Assembly (NCBI GenBank): GCA_963799415.1
Contig: CAWCXI010000034.1
Span: 62,001-126,000, forward strand
Direction of reading: 5' to 3'
DNA: 64,000 nucleotides
Source: JAMXLO01 sp963799415
GTDB taxonomy: Bacteria > Pseudomonadota > Alphaproteobacteria > Acetobacterales > Acetobacteraceae
Shown: positions 46,566-55,923 of the stretch, piece after piece
How the letters are laid out: each line of letters opens with the position of its first letter
Numbering within the stretch: position 1 is the first letter of the stretch
Notes under the pieces: generated by a model
Told to the model about the DNA's origin: nothing
The model's database searches: none
What the model saw: the letters and a program-made list of their open reading frames with translations, nothing else
Position numbers and translations under genes: made by a program

Positions 46566-47486
46566 TCACTTCTCCAGTCGAATGCGAGGATCGATCACGC
46601 CATAGGCGACATCGACCAGCAGGTTAACCACGACGATCATGGTGCCACCCATGATCACGACGCCCTGGACCACGGGGAAGTCGCGGAAGCTGATGCCCTC
46701 GTACAGCAGCCGCCCAACGCCAGGCCAGGCGAACACGGTCTCCACGACAACGGCGACGTTGATCATCAGCACCAGGTTGATACCGGCCAGCGTCAATACC
46801 GGGATCAGTGCGTTCTTGAATGCATGCTTGGCGATGACCAGCGATTGCGGCAGGCCCTTCAGTCGCGCCAGCTTGATATACTCCGAGCCCAGTACCTCCA
46901 GCATGGACGAGCGTGTCAGGCGCATATGCGCGGCGGCGAAGTACCAGCCGAGCGCGAAGGCCGGCATCAGGATGTGCAGGACGCCGCCCGATCCGGACGA
47001 CGGCAGCCAGCCCAGATAGACCGAGAACACCAGGATGAGCACGAGGCCGACAAAGAACGATGGCAGCGAAAGGCCAAGCAGCGCGAACAGCTTGCCCGCG
47101 CTGTCCCAGAAGCGGCCGACCCGCACCGCGGCGAGGATGCCGCTTGGAATACCCACCAGCAGTGAAAACGCCATTGCCACGGTCGCCAGCAGCAGCGAAT
47201 TCGGCAGCCGGTCAAGGTACAGGTCCAATACCGGCGTCTGATAGTAGAATGACTGTCCAAAATCGCCGCGGGCCAGGCTCAGCATGAACAACCCGTACTG
47301 CACCCAAAGTGGCCGATCGAGACCGAACTTCTGATGCAGCGCCGCGATATCGTCGTCGCTGGCGCCAGGCTCCACCAGCAGCGACGCCGGATCGCCCGTG
47401 ACGCGCACGAAAAAGAATATGGTCAACGACAGCACCAACAGCGACAGCAAGGAATAGCCAAGCCGCCGGGTGACGAACTGCCTCAT
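46566..47486 (-). CDS. dipeptide-type ABC transporter permease (DppB family)
   Basis: 306 residues from ATG 47486 (AGAGGG upstream). MRQFVTRRLGYSLLSLLVLS begins the first span; GDPASLLVEPGASDDDIAAL is the periplasmic N-terminal signature of DppB/OppB. The EAA loop ARLKGLPQSLVIAKHAFKNA contacts the ATPases, and the end is LLVDVAYGVIDPRIRLEK. It lies eleven bases after the binding-protein gene, in one transcription unit with it. Confidence 0.92.
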   Translation of the reverse strand: MRQFVTRRLGYSLLSLLVLSLTIFFFVRVTGDPASLLVEPGASDDDIAALHQKFGLDRPLWVQYGLFMLSLARGDFGQSFYYQTPVLDLYLDRLPNSLLLATVAMAFSLLVGIPSGILAAVRVGRFWDSAGKLFALLGLSLPSFFVGLVLILVFSVYLGWLPSSGSGGVLHILMPAFALGWYFAAAHMRLTRSSMLEVLGSEYIKLARLKGLPQSLVIAKHAFKNALIPVLTLAGINLVLMINVAVVVETVFAWPGVGRLLYEGISFRDFPVVQGVVIMGGTMIVVVNLLVDVAYGVIDPRIRLEK

Positions 47487-47497
47487 GAGAAAGCCCT

Positions 47498-49033
47498 CTA
47501 CGCGCTTTTCAGCGTGATTTCCTCGTATGGCGCGGTGTAGACGAAGCCCTTGATCAGACCGAAACCCGGTTCCGCCACCCGCGGCCCAACGCCGCTGATG
47601 AACGCGAGCTGCCAAATCGGCACGTACATAGTGCGGTCGTCAAGCAGATGCTGCATTTTTGTCAGGATCGCCGCGCGTTTCGTGCGATCCAGCTCGACCG
47701 CCTGCAACGGGAACAATTCGTCGATTTCCGGATAGCTGCCATACGCGTAGTTGCCGCCCTTGACCACGAACTCCTCCAATCGTGTGGCGGCGTTGCCGAA
47801 GGCACCCGATGCGCCCTGGATAATGTTTTTGTATTTCTTGTCCGCATACCCTCTGAAGAATGCAGCTCGTTCCAACGGCCGCAGCTTGGCACGAATGCCG
47901 ACCTCGCCCAGATAGTTGAGCGCCGCCTCGCCGAGGTTCGCATAGGCGACATCGCAGGTGTAGAAGCCGGCATCGAAGCCGCCGGGATGGCCCGCCTCCG
48001 CCAGAAGCTGCCTCGCCTTCTCCGGATCGTACACCGGTGGCGCCAGCTTCTCGTAGAACTCGAAGTTCTCCGGAATGACGCTGCCGGTTATGTGCGAATG
48101 GCCCAACGTCAGCGCCTTGTTGATCGTGTTGTAGTCGAGCGCATACTTCGTGGCGAGCCTTACCCGTTTGTCGTACCAGGGCGACTTCGGATCCCATTGC
48201 TCTGGAAAGTACAGATAGTAAGGCGCCGATCCGACCGTCGGCCGCAATGTCAGCCCCGGTGTGCGTTGCAGTTCCTCGGCCAACTCTGCGCGGATCGAAT
48301 ATGCGATGTCCACTTCGCCGTTCTTCAACGCGGCAAGCCGCGTCGACTCGTCGGGAATGACCTTCATCACGATCCGCTTCACACTGGGCGTCTTGCGCCA
48401 GTACTGGTCGAACGCCTCCAGCACGAGCTCGATGCCCGGCGAGAACGAAACAAACTTGTACGGCCCGGCGCCGACCGGAGCCTTCTTGAACCCGTCCTCG
48501 CCAACCTTCTCCACATATTTGCGCGGAACAACCCAGCCCGCACCGGAAGCAACGGTGTAGAACGTAATGAAGTCCGGCCACGGGTTCTTCAACTTGAAGA
48601 CGACGCGCTGCGGATCGGGCGCTTCCACAGAGGCCACCCGCTCCTTCAGCAATCCGTGCGCCGCCCCACGATAACGCTCAAAGGAGAACTTTACGTCATC
48701 GGCGGTGACCGGATCGCCGTTGTGGAACTTCGCATCCTTGCGCAGCACGAACTCATAGCTCAGTCCGTCCTCGCCGGCCGACCAGGATTTAGCCAGCGAC
48801 GGCGTCGGGTTCCCCTGCGGCATGGGCTTCGCGACCGCGTCATGCAACGCGTACATCACCATGAACGGCGTAATGATGCCTGCCGTCTCCGCCGGATCGA
48901 GCCACGTCGGCGCCAGCGTAATGTGTACACCGACCGTCAGCTGGCCGGAGGGCGCAGCCGCCTTCACCGGGCGAACCGTGCTCGCCGCCATACCAAGTGC
49001 GGCGAGCGCAAGCACATCGCGTCGTGTCGTCAT
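47498..49033 (-). CDS. ABC transporter substrate-binding protein (dipeptide/SBP family 5), copy 1
   Basis: 511 residues, Tat-type signal TTRRDVLALAALGMAA with cleavage near VKA-AAP. SBP family 5 landmarks: LAKSWSAGEDGLSYEFVLRK followed by KFHNGDPVTADDVKFSFER near 85-125, and VKRIVMKVIPDESTRLAALK near 215-234. This class binds peptides, nickel-peptide, glycosides or opines; the ligand is not predictable. It is nearly collinear with the next gene (about two thirds identical by eye), so the operon has two duplicated receptors for one transporter. Confidence 0.92.
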   Translation of the reverse strand: MTTRRDVLALAALGMAASTVRPVKAAAPSGQLTVGVHITLAPTWLDPAETAGIITPFMVMYALHDAVAKPMPQGNPTPSLAKSWSAGEDGLSYEFVLRKDAKFHNGDPVTADDVKFSFERYRGAAHGLLKERVASVEAPDPQRVVFKLKNPWPDFITFYTVASGAGWVVPRKYVEKVGEDGFKKAPVGAGPYKFVSFSPGIELVLEAFDQYWRKTPSVKRIVMKVIPDESTRLAALKNGEVDIAYSIRAELAEELQRTPGLTLRPTVGSAPYYLYFPEQWDPKSPWYDKRVRLATKYALDYNTINKALTLGHSHITGSVIPENFEFYEKLAPPVYDPEKARQLLAEAGHPGGFDAGFYTCDVAYANLGEAALNYLGEVGIRAKLRPLERAAFFRGYADKKYKNIIQGASGAFGNAATRLEEFVVKGGNYAYGSYPEIDELFPLQAVELDRTKRAAILTKMQHLLDDRTMYVPIWQLAFISGVGPRVAEPGFGLIKGFVYTAPYEEITLKSA

Positions 49034-49049
49034 CTATGGTGCTCCGTCG

Positions 49050-50622
49050 TCAAGTGTTCTTCAGCGTCAGGTCTTCGTACGGGGCTGTGTAGGGGAAGCC
49101 GGCAATCCGCCCGAAGTTCGACTCCCCCACGCGCGACCCCACGCCATTGATGAATGCAAGCTGCCAGAGATGCGTCGTGATCACCCGCTCATAGAGGATC
49201 TGCTGCATCTTGGTTAGGATGTCGGCGCGCTTGCCATGATCCAGCTCGACAGCCTGCTGCTCGAACATCGCATCGATATCCGGATAGCTGCCATAGGCGT
49301 ATGCACCACCTTTTACCACGAAGGTCTCGAAGCGTGTCGCGGCGTTGCCGAACGAACCACTGCCACCCTGGATGATGTCTTTCAGCTTCTTGTCGCGGTA
49401 TTGCTGGTCGAACGAGACACGCTCCAGCGGCCGCAGCTTCGCCCGGATGCCGACCGCACCCAGGTAATTGTTCGTTGCCTCCGCGAGGTTCGCGTACGAG
49501 CCGTCGCAATTGTAAAAGCCGGCATCGAAGCCATTGGGGTATCCGGCCTCCGCGAGAAGCTGCTTCGCTCCCTGGGGATCGTAGACCGGCTCCGGCGGCT
49601 TCCAGAAGAATTCGAAATTGTCGGGAATCATGCTGCCGTGGACATGCGAGAAGCCCAGCGTCAGCGCCTGATTGATCGTCTTGTTGTCGATCGCCAGACG
49701 CGCGGCCTGGCGCACGCGCACGTCGTGCCAGGGCGACTTCGCATCCCATTGTTCCGGGAAGTACAGCCAGAACGGCGATTGGATGACCGTCGGCTTCAGG
49801 GTCAGCCCCGGCGTGGCCTGCAGCTCCGCGGCCAGCTCGCCGCGGATTGAGTAGGCGATGTCGATCTCGCCGCGCTTCAATGCGGCAAGCCGTGTCGCCT
49901 CTTCGGGGATCACCTTGCATCACCAGCCGCTTCACGCTGACCGGCTTCCGCCAATAACCCTCGTATGCCTCCAGCACCAGTTCGACGCCAGGGTTGAACG
50001 AGACGAACCGGTAAGGCCCCGCACCGATCGGCGCCTTCTTGAAGCCGTCGTCACCGACGCGCTCGACGTACTTCTTCGGCACGACCCACCCCGCACCGGT
50101 GGCGGCGGAGTAGAAGGTCAGGAAATCCGGCCAGGGATTCTTCAACCTGAACGTGAGGTGTCGCGGATCGGCAACCTCCACCGAGGCAACCCGGTCATGC
50201 AGCGGTCCCTTGGCGGCACCACGATAACGCTCGAAGGAGAACTTCACATCCTCCGCCGTCAGCTTCTCGCCGTTGTGGAACGTCACCCCATCGCGCAGCA
50301 CGAAGCTGTAGCTCATGCCGTCTTCGGTCGCCGACCAGGACTCCGCCAGGCTGTGCGCCATCAGCTCGCCCGGCATCGCCTTCAGCATCCCGTCGTGCAG
50401 CGCGTAGTAGATCATGTATGGCGTGACGAGCGACGGCGTCTCCGCTGGGTCGAACCAGGTCGGCGCCAGCGAGATATGCACGCCATAGACGAGTTGCCCC
50501 GCCGCACCAGCCGCCTGGGCCATGCGGGTGCCACTGCCGATCGCCGCCGTTGCGGCTAGTCCCAGCACGTCGCGACGGGAAACCTGGTTGTTACCGCCGA
50601 ACGTGGGTCCTGAAGATCCCAT
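49050..50622 (-). CDS. ABC transporter substrate-binding protein, copy 2 (frame broken once)
   Basis: About 523 residues when read across one extra base at 49917 (sense strand: VKRLVM then KVIPEEATRLAALK). Tat signal with SRRDVLGLAATAAIG near residue 15-29. It aligns along its whole length with copy 1, including LAESWSATEDGMSYSFVLRD and VTFHNGEKLTAEDVKFSFER. It is first gene of the importer operon, 16 bases ahead of copy 1. Its N-terminus is about a dozen residues longer than that of copy 1. Different ligand ranges for the two receptors are likely but not shown. Confidence 0.85.
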
Positions 50623-50688
50623 GTCGCCTCCCTGTTGGCCCCTTGTTTGGGAGCCTTGCGTTCAATGTATGCTAGTCATGCATCTACG

Positions 50689-51393
50689 TCACCACCTCTT
50701 TTCGGAGCCGGCTAGAGCGATGTGCGCGATGGTCAACAGAATTCGCCAACCGGCGCGGATGCTGCCCCCCAGCGTACCGGCCACTTTGGAACTGCCACCC
50801 GCACGGCAGCGATACGGCACTGGCAGTTCCAGAATGCGCAGTCCGGCACGAGCGGCCTTCATCTGCATCTCGATGTTCCAGCCATACGTCGTCTCGCGCA
50901 TGTCAAGGCGCGCCAACCCTTCGCGGCTGATCGCGCGGAAAGCGCACATGTCGGTGTAGCGAACGCCGTACAACAGTGACATCAGCCCGCCGGCGAGCCG
51001 CCCTGCCAACACCTGATGCCAGCTCATCGATCCCGGCTCGCGCACGCCGCGCACCCTTGAACCGATGACGAAATCATGCGTGCCGGCGCGGATCGGAGCC
51101 ACCAGCATATCGGCAAGATCAGCACGATCGGCGCCGTCACCGTCGAGGAACAGAATGATGCCGCATCCCTCGCCCGCCGCTGCCACTCCGGCTGCACAGG
51201 CACGACCGTAACCGCGGTCGTCTAGTGTCACGACACGTGCGCCGGCCGCCTGCGCAATCGCGGCAGTGCCGTCCCTGCTGGAACTGTCGGCGACAATGAT
51301 CTCGTCCACCACATCGCGCGGCAACATCGCTATCGTGCCGGCGATCGTTGCGGCCTCGTTGAGCGTCGGGATGACGGCGGCGACGCGAGTCAA
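50689..51393 (-). CDS. GT2 glycosyltransferase (DPM1/GtrB-like)
   Basis: 234 residues if started at TTG 51393, 13 bases after the radical SAM stop; no ATG or GTG fits without overlapping that gene. GT-A features: VAAVIPTLNEAATIAGTIAM at the start, IIVADSSSRDGT near 33, LFLDGDGADRADLADMLV near 80 (DxD), and DFVIGSRVRG near 106. These resemble polyprenyl-phosphate sugar synthases, but the C-terminal membrane anchors are reduced to one weak segment. Last gene of the eight-gene operon. It probably uses a nucleotide sugar and a lipid acceptor. Confidence 0.85.
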   Translation of the reverse strand: MTRVAAVIPTLNEAATIAGTIAMLPRDVVDEIIVADSSSRDGTAAIAQAAGARVVTLDDRGYGRACAAGVAAAGEGCGIILFLDGDGADRADLADMLVAPIRAGTHDFVIGSRVRGVREPGSMSWHQVLAGRLAGGLMSLLYGVRYTDMCAFRAISREGLARLDMRETTYGWNIEMQMKAARAGLRILELPVPYRCRAGGSSKVAGTLGGSIRAGWRILLTIAHIALAGSEKRW

Positions 51394-51406
51394 CGGTGGC
51401 AGGGAG

Positions 51407-52450
51407 CTACAGGCTCCACCGCATCCCACACCCGGCGCACGGCCGAGGCGGCACGTCGCTAAGCAGTGCCGCACGGAAATCCTGGTATGCCGCACCATTC
51501 CAGATCTCGCGCAACGTCTGCTGTGTCGCGTCGCCCAGCGTGTAGCTGTCGTAGCCGCGCGCGGAGAACGGCGCCATGCAGCACGGCAGCGCGCGGCCGT
51601 GCGCGGTGAAATACATCAACGACCACGGCCGCCTGCATGCCGACCACGGCTGCGTCTCATCCTGACGCTTCAGACTGAGGCCCGGCTCAGTTGCGCCAGA
51701 GGCATCCAGTGCGATGCCGAGTTCGCGCGCCAACTCCGCCGCCGCCTCGATCGTTCGCGTTTCCTCGGCACGCAGCGTCTCGAACAGCGACGACTGCGAA
51801 CGCGCCAGGCCATAGCCCGTCTCGTCATAAACCAGCCGCTGCAGATATACCTCCCGCACGCCCATCGATTCCGCGAGGCGAATAAAAGCCGGGAGCTGCT
51901 CGACCGTCTCCTTCAGTCCGGTGAGCCACAACGACACGCGCGGCGATACGGCACCGGTCGCACGCTGCAGCTCGGTGAAGCCGCGCACATTGCGCACGAT
52001 GCGTTCAAAGAAGTTCTTGCCCCGGACTGCCAGAAACGTCTTCGCGTCAGCCGCGTCCAACGACACCCGCAGCTCGTCCAAGCCAGTATCGATCATCGCC
52101 TGATGCTTCTTCGGCGACAGCAGCGTGCCGTTGGTATTGAACAGCACGTACACGCCGCGATCCTTCAGGTAACGGATCATGCGTGGCAGCGCCTTCACCA
52201 GCATTGGCTCGCCGACACCGTGCAGCACGACACGCGCCACATCAGGCACCTGATCGACGATGGAGGTGAACAGCTCCCAGCTCATGTCCGCAGGCGGCTC
52301 GAGCGTCTCGAACGTTCGCGGACAGGTCTCGCAAAGCAGATTGCAGCGGTTGGTCACCTCAAGATACAGGCACACGGGCGGTGCCTCGGCCTGCGTCGCG
52401 CGCGTCTGCACTGCCTCGAAGTAGCGCCGTGGATCCTTGACCTCGGTCAT
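51407..52450 (-). CDS. radical SAM protein with SPASM-like C-terminus
   Basis: 347 residues from ATG 52450, which overlaps the GT87-like stop as ATGA. Radical SAM cluster motif C-x3-C-x2-C in VTNRCNLLCETCPR near residue 34-45, GVGEPMLVKALPRMIRYLKD near 80-99, VLFNTNGTLL and LDELRVSLDAAD. The C-terminal cysteines in SACRRPW, LPCCM and RPCAGCGMRW give a short SPASM-type auxiliary cluster region. SPASM proteins modify peptides, sugars or cofactors. No precursor peptide gene was found nearby; surrounding glycosyltransferases suggest a carbohydrate or lipid-linked substrate. Confidence 0.88.
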   Translation of the reverse strand: MTEVKDPRRYFEAVQTRATQAEAPPVCLYLEVTNRCNLLCETCPRTFETLEPPADMSWELFTSIVDQVPDVARVVLHGVGEPMLVKALPRMIRYLKDRGVYVLFNTNGTLLSPKKHQAMIDTGLDELRVSLDAADAKTFLAVRGKNFFERIVRNVRGFTELQRATGAVSPRVSLWLTGLKETVEQLPAFIRLAESMGVREVYLQRLVYDETGYGLARSQSSLFETLRAEETRTIEAAAELARELGIALDASGATEPGLSLKRQDETQPWSACRRPWSLMYFTAHGRALPCCMAPFSARGYDSYTLGDATQQTLREIWNGAAYQDFRAALLSDVPPRPCAGCGMRWSL

Positions 52451-53796
52451 TGCACGCTCCGTAGGGCTTGCGGTGGCACTGGCAGGCGACGGCACAGATC
52501 GATTGCCGCGAGGATCACGGCCGGCAGGTAGACCGCGCCCGGCACCGCGAGATACTCGAAGGAGCCATGCGCCAGCAATGGCGCGGCACCCAGCATCCAT
52601 AGCACACTCGGCAACGGTGCAAGACACGCCAGCGGCGCGAGCCAGCCGAGATACCACGGATAATGCGGCGACAACGCGACCAGGAGTACGCCACCCAGGA
52701 TGACGGCCTGGCGCGCCTGCATCAGGACGCGTGGACCGGGTGCCGCGGGAAGTTCGGTTGTGAAGGCGAAGCGTACTGCGAGATAACCGAGCACGGCCAG
52801 CACAAGCACGATGTAGAGCTTGGGCGCCCACGCCGGCAGTGTCACAACCTGGCCGAGCAGACCCAGCAGAAAGATACCGTGGCCGCTGGCAATACCTTCC
52901 TCGGAAACATAGCCGGGGAGGAAACCAATTACCCGCCATCCGACCGAGCCATAGGCCAGATAACAGACCACCAGCGTCGCCACAAAGGCGATCGGCAACC
53001 GCCAGTCACGTGGTCGAGAGAATGCCGGCAGCACGACCACCGGAAGGAGCTTCGTCAGTGTCGCCAGGGCCAGCACGATGCCTGTCCAGATCGAACGTCC
53101 GCGCACCGCGATCAGCAACGCCAAAGCCAGCAGGCCGGCGGCCGCGCCATCGATATGCGCGTTGCCGGCGAACTCCCAGACCGGGAGCGGCAGCCACGCG
53201 TAGATCAGCAGCTCCGCCGGATCGCGTCCGACGACACGCAGCAAAAGGATCAGCGCAACGATGGCAAGTGCGTCGAACGCCGCGATCATCAGCTTCATGC
53301 CGAACACGCCCGGCGTCGCGATGGCCGCCAACGCGAAGATCGCCTGTGCCGCGGGCGGATAGACGGTGTGGGCATATTCGGCGCGGTTGATGTTCGGATA
53401 CACCGCCGCATCGCGCAGATACACGAGCTGATCGGCGGCCGGCACGTACCGATACGGATTGATGCCTGCAAGCTGCACGCGGCCGTCCCATACGTAGCGA
53501 TACATATCGGATGACAGGATCGGCGGCGCGGTCAGCGTCAACACCCGCATCGCCGCAGCGACGCCAAGCACAAGCCAGATCGTGGGCCGCGGCAGTCGTC
53601 CGCTGCGCACAATCGCCACCGCGAGCAGCCACAGCGCGCCGGCGAGACAGACACTGGTTACGAACAAGGCCAACCGGGTCGCATCAGCCATGCCGACCGG
53701 CTGCCAGTCCAGCAACCATAGGCCGCACGCCACCAGACAAACGAGCAGCACGCCGATGGCGGCCAACATCGTTAGGCGACGCACAGGATTGGTCAT
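52447..53796 (-). CDS. integral membrane glycosyltransferase, GT87/DUF2029-like
   Basis: 449 residues, about eleven hydrophobic segments. SSDMYRYVWDGRVQLAGINP (near 96-115) carries the GT-C type acidic loop (Asp97-like and WDGR) after the first spans, and NRAEYAHTVYPPAAQAIFAL follows. GT-C enzymes take sugars from polyprenyl-phosphate donors on the periplasmic side. Its start overlaps the DUF2064-type stop by 4 bases, and its stop overlaps the radical SAM start, so it is embedded in the operon. Donor could be made by the GT2 protein of the same operon (inference). Confidence 0.85.
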   Translation of the reverse strand: MTNPVRRLTMLAAIGVLLVCLVACGLWLLDWQPVGMADATRLALFVTSVCLAGALWLLAVAIVRSGRLPRPTIWLVLGVAAAMRVLTLTAPPILSSDMYRYVWDGRVQLAGINPYRYVPAADQLVYLRDAAVYPNINRAEYAHTVYPPAAQAIFALAAIATPGVFGMKLMIAAFDALAIVALILLLRVVGRDPAELLIYAWLPLPVWEFAGNAHIDGAAAGLLALALLIAVRGRSIWTGIVLALATLTKLLPVVVLPAFSRPRDWRLPIAFVATLVVCYLAYGSVGWRVIGFLPGYVSEEGIASGHGIFLLGLLGQVVTLPAWAPKLYIVLVLAVLGYLAVRFAFTTELPAAPGPRVLMQARQAVILGGVLLVALSPHYPWYLGWLAPLACLAPLPSVLWMLGAAPLLAHGSFEYLAVPGAVYLPAVILAAIDLCRRLPVPPQALRSVQ

Positions 53797-54545
53797 TGCG
53801 CGGCGAAACTCAGGCGCCCGCGCAATCCGCTGCGTTCGATCCAGGCATTCGTTGCCGGCGCTGTGTAGGGCTGCACCGCCAGGCCACTGTCCGCGGCTTC
53901 AGTGACAAGGCGGTTCAATGATGCGGAATCATCCACGTCGTACCAGGTCGGCAATGTGACCACATCGAGACCAAGCGCCACCGCGCGCTCACGTGTCGTT
54001 GCAGCGACGCTGTCCGTGCTCCAGGCGATGTCGGCAAACAGGGGCGCGTGAGGCCGTTTCATGCCCAGAAGGTAATAGCCGCCGTCGTCCGCCGGTCCAA
54101 GAACCACCCGCTCGCCCGGCGATAACAGCGCGTGCGTGGCCAGTAACAAAAATGCCGTCGGCAGCGTCGGACTGTCGGAGTTCACCAGGCAGACAGCCGC
54201 GAATCCCATATCGAACAGTGTCTGCGCCGCGTGAAGCAGGCATCGGCCGAAGCCCTGCACGTCGTTTGGCATCGTCGGCGATCCGTCGGCCAGGACGAGG
54301 CCCGTCCCATCGGCAAGATGTCCGTGAAACCACCCTTCGTCACCTTTCGGCGCATAGGCGATGCAGCCATGGATTGGGGCGGAGCGCGACGCCAACGCGA
54401 TGTTCTCGGTGATGTCGCGCAGGAAGGCCGCGCTGAGTTCGGCAGCCTGCGTCGGCTGCAGCGGCGGACAAAGACGGGTCTTCGCACGCCCTGGTTGCGG
54501 CGCCTTCGCCATGACGCCGATCGCACACGTGCTCACGCGATCCAT
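53793..54545 (-). CDS. TIGR04282/DUF2064 family glycosyltransferase-like protein
   Basis: 250 residues, ATG 54545. The family opening IGVMAKAPQPGRAKTRLCPP is clear (residues 8-27), followed by GFGRCLLHAAQTLFDMGFAA, CLVNSDSPTLPTAFLLLA (near 120-137) and GPADDGGYYLLGMKRPH. This is the nucleotidyl/sugar-transferase-like fold named after arsenosugar clusters in cyanobacteria, but it is widespread without arsenic genes. No arsM or arsenic gene is present here, so the arsenosugar label should not be carried over. Two bases separate it from the molybdopterin enzyme stop. Confidence 0.85.
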   Translation of the reverse strand: MDRVSTCAIGVMAKAPQPGRAKTRLCPPLQPTQAAELSAAFLRDITENIALASRSAPIHGCIAYAPKGDEGWFHGHLADGTGLVLADGSPTMPNDVQGFGRCLLHAAQTLFDMGFAAVCLVNSDSPTLPTAFLLLATHALLSPGERVVLGPADDGGYYLLGMKRPHAPLFADIAWSTDSVAATTRERAVALGLDVVTLPTWYDVDDSASLNRLVTEAADSGLAVQPYTAPATNAWIERSGLRGRLSFAAQ

Positions 54546-54547
54546 CG

Positions 54548-55252
54548 TCAGATGCCGCTGAACCAGTTGTAGCCGCGATCCGTCCAGTAGCCTCGCGGCT
54601 GCTTGTCGGTGACATAGATCGCGGTGACGAATTTCGGGTTCTTGAAGCCGAGTTTGGTGGGAATGCGGATCTTGAATGGATAGCCGTATTTCATCGGCAG
54701 GATCTCGTCGGACAGGCGGAATGCCATCAGGGTCTGCGGATGCAGCGCCGTCGGCATGTCGATGCCCTCGTAGTAGCCGTCGGCACACTCGAAGCCGACA
54801 TAGCGCGCGGTGGTATCTGCACCGATCCGCTCCAAAAACGTGCGCAATGGCGTGCCGCTCCACTTGCCGATCATGCTCCAGCCCTCGACGCAGACGTGGC
54901 GCGTGACCTGGCTGATCTGCGGCAATGCATAGAGTTCATCGACGGTCCACGCTCGCTTGTTGTCGATCCGCCCCGCAAGTTGCAAGCGATAATCGGCAGG
55001 ATTAAGGCGCGGTGCCTTGTCCGGCCCGTACCATGCATTGTAACGAAACTCCTTTACCGCCTGAGCTTCAGGGAACGTCGGCGCAAGGCGGCTCGGACCA
55101 AAGATCGCCGCCTGCACCTTGTCGTTCCACTGCGAGAAGCGCGCCAATACGCGCTGCACCGCGTCATGGTCGCTCAGATCGCAGCCGGTGAGCAGCGTCA
55201 AGGCACCGAGCGACAGCCCGCCCTGCAGCGCCCGGCGTCTGACGAGCGTCAT
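54548..55252 (-). CDS. molybdopterin-dependent oxidoreductase (sulfite-oxidase fold, MsrP/YedY-like)
   Basis: 234 residues, ATG 55252. Twin-arginine start LVRRRALQGGLSLGA with a possible lipobox LLTGC (Cys24). Moco-ligating Cys is C121 in TRHVCVEGWSMIGKW, followed by the SUOX-fold GFECADGYYEGIDM and PMKYGYPFKIRIPTKLGFKN. It should act at the periplasmic face, passing electrons with the cytochrome b encoded just upstream (stop/start overlap of 4 bases). MsrP reduces methionine sulfoxide, but here the operon context is glycan-type enzymes, so the substrate may be different. Confidence 0.87.
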   Translation of the reverse strand: MTLVRRRALQGGLSLGALTLLTGCDLSDHDAVQRVLARFSQWNDKVQAAIFGPSRLAPTFPEAQAVKEFRYNAWYGPDKAPRLNPADYRLQLAGRIDNKRAWTVDELYALPQISQVTRHVCVEGWSMIGKWSGTPLRTFLERIGADTTARYVGFECADGYYEGIDMPTALHPQTLMAFRLSDEILPMKYGYPFKIRIPTKLGFKNPKFVTAIYVTDKQPRGYWTDRGYNWFSGI

Positions 55253-55923
55253 CGCGCGTCCTCCGATGTGACAGAATGGCGTAACTCGGTGGCGCGACCG
55301 ACCACCATGGCGAGAAGTGTGCGTGGCACCAGCAGGGTAAGCGCGACATGCACCAGCAGAAACAACACGATGCCGGCCATCACGAGGAAGTGCACCAGTC
55401 GTGCGCCCTGGAATCCGCCGAACAGCAACTCCAGCGGATAGCTCTGCACCGGCTTCCAGATCGCGATGCCCGACAGGATCATCACTGCCACCGCGGCGAG
55501 CGCTCCCCAATACGCCACCTTTTGCACGGCGTTGTACTCGCCCAGCCGATGCACAAGCCGGAACCGCAGTGCGTCGACCATGTCGCGTATGACGGAGCGT
55601 GGGCTGACGGGCAGGAAGTCGCGCCAGAAATGTCCGGTCACGATACCCCAGAGCACAAACAACAAATAGGCGACAACCAGTGTCCACATGGCGGCGAAGT
55701 GCCACTCGATCGCCGAGGCGACGCCGGGGTCGCCGTGGCGCGCCAGCGAGGCTTCGACGTCGCCACCGAGTGTCGCCCAGTCAGGGAACGTGAAACCGAA
55801 GATGGGACTCGCGTTGTAGATACGCCAGCCGCTGCCGATCATGACCAGGATCGAGAGCGCCATCACCCAATGCAGGATGCGGCGCGACAGTGGATGGCGC
55901 TGTTCGTCGTAGATCGGGGTCAT
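55249..55923 (-). CDS. cytochrome b/b6-type membrane protein (electron partner)
   Basis: 224 residues, ATG 55923 overlapping the ModA-like stop (ATGA). Four transmembrane segments (about 17-36, 75-98, 135-155, 180-205) with His residues placed for two b hemes: HPLSRRILHWVMALSILVMI, IEWHFAAMW, and LVHFLVMAGIVLFLLVHVAL. This is the hydrogenase-cytochrome-b/formate-dehydrogenase-gamma type fold. Immediate coupling with the molybdopterin enzyme mirrors MsrP-MsrQ organisation, although this protein is not a close MsrQ match. Confidence 0.85.
   Translation of the reverse strand: MTPIYDEQRHPLSRRILHWVMALSILVMIGSGWRIYNASPIFGFTFPDWATLGGDVEASLARHGDPGVASAIEWHFAAMWTLVVAYLLFVLWGIVTGHFWRDFLPVSPRSVIRDMVDALRFRLVHRLGEYNAVQKVAYWGALAAVAVMILSGIAIWKPVQSYPLELLFGGFQGARLVHFLVMAGIVLFLLVHVALTLLVPRTLLAMVVGRATELRHSVTSEDAR

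Noticed and set aside
53793..54545. Arsenosugar biosynthesis cluster
   Set aside because: Only the TIGR04282-type name points to arsenic. ArsM, an arsenic-specific radical SAM match and ars genes were not seen; the family is widespread in other contexts.
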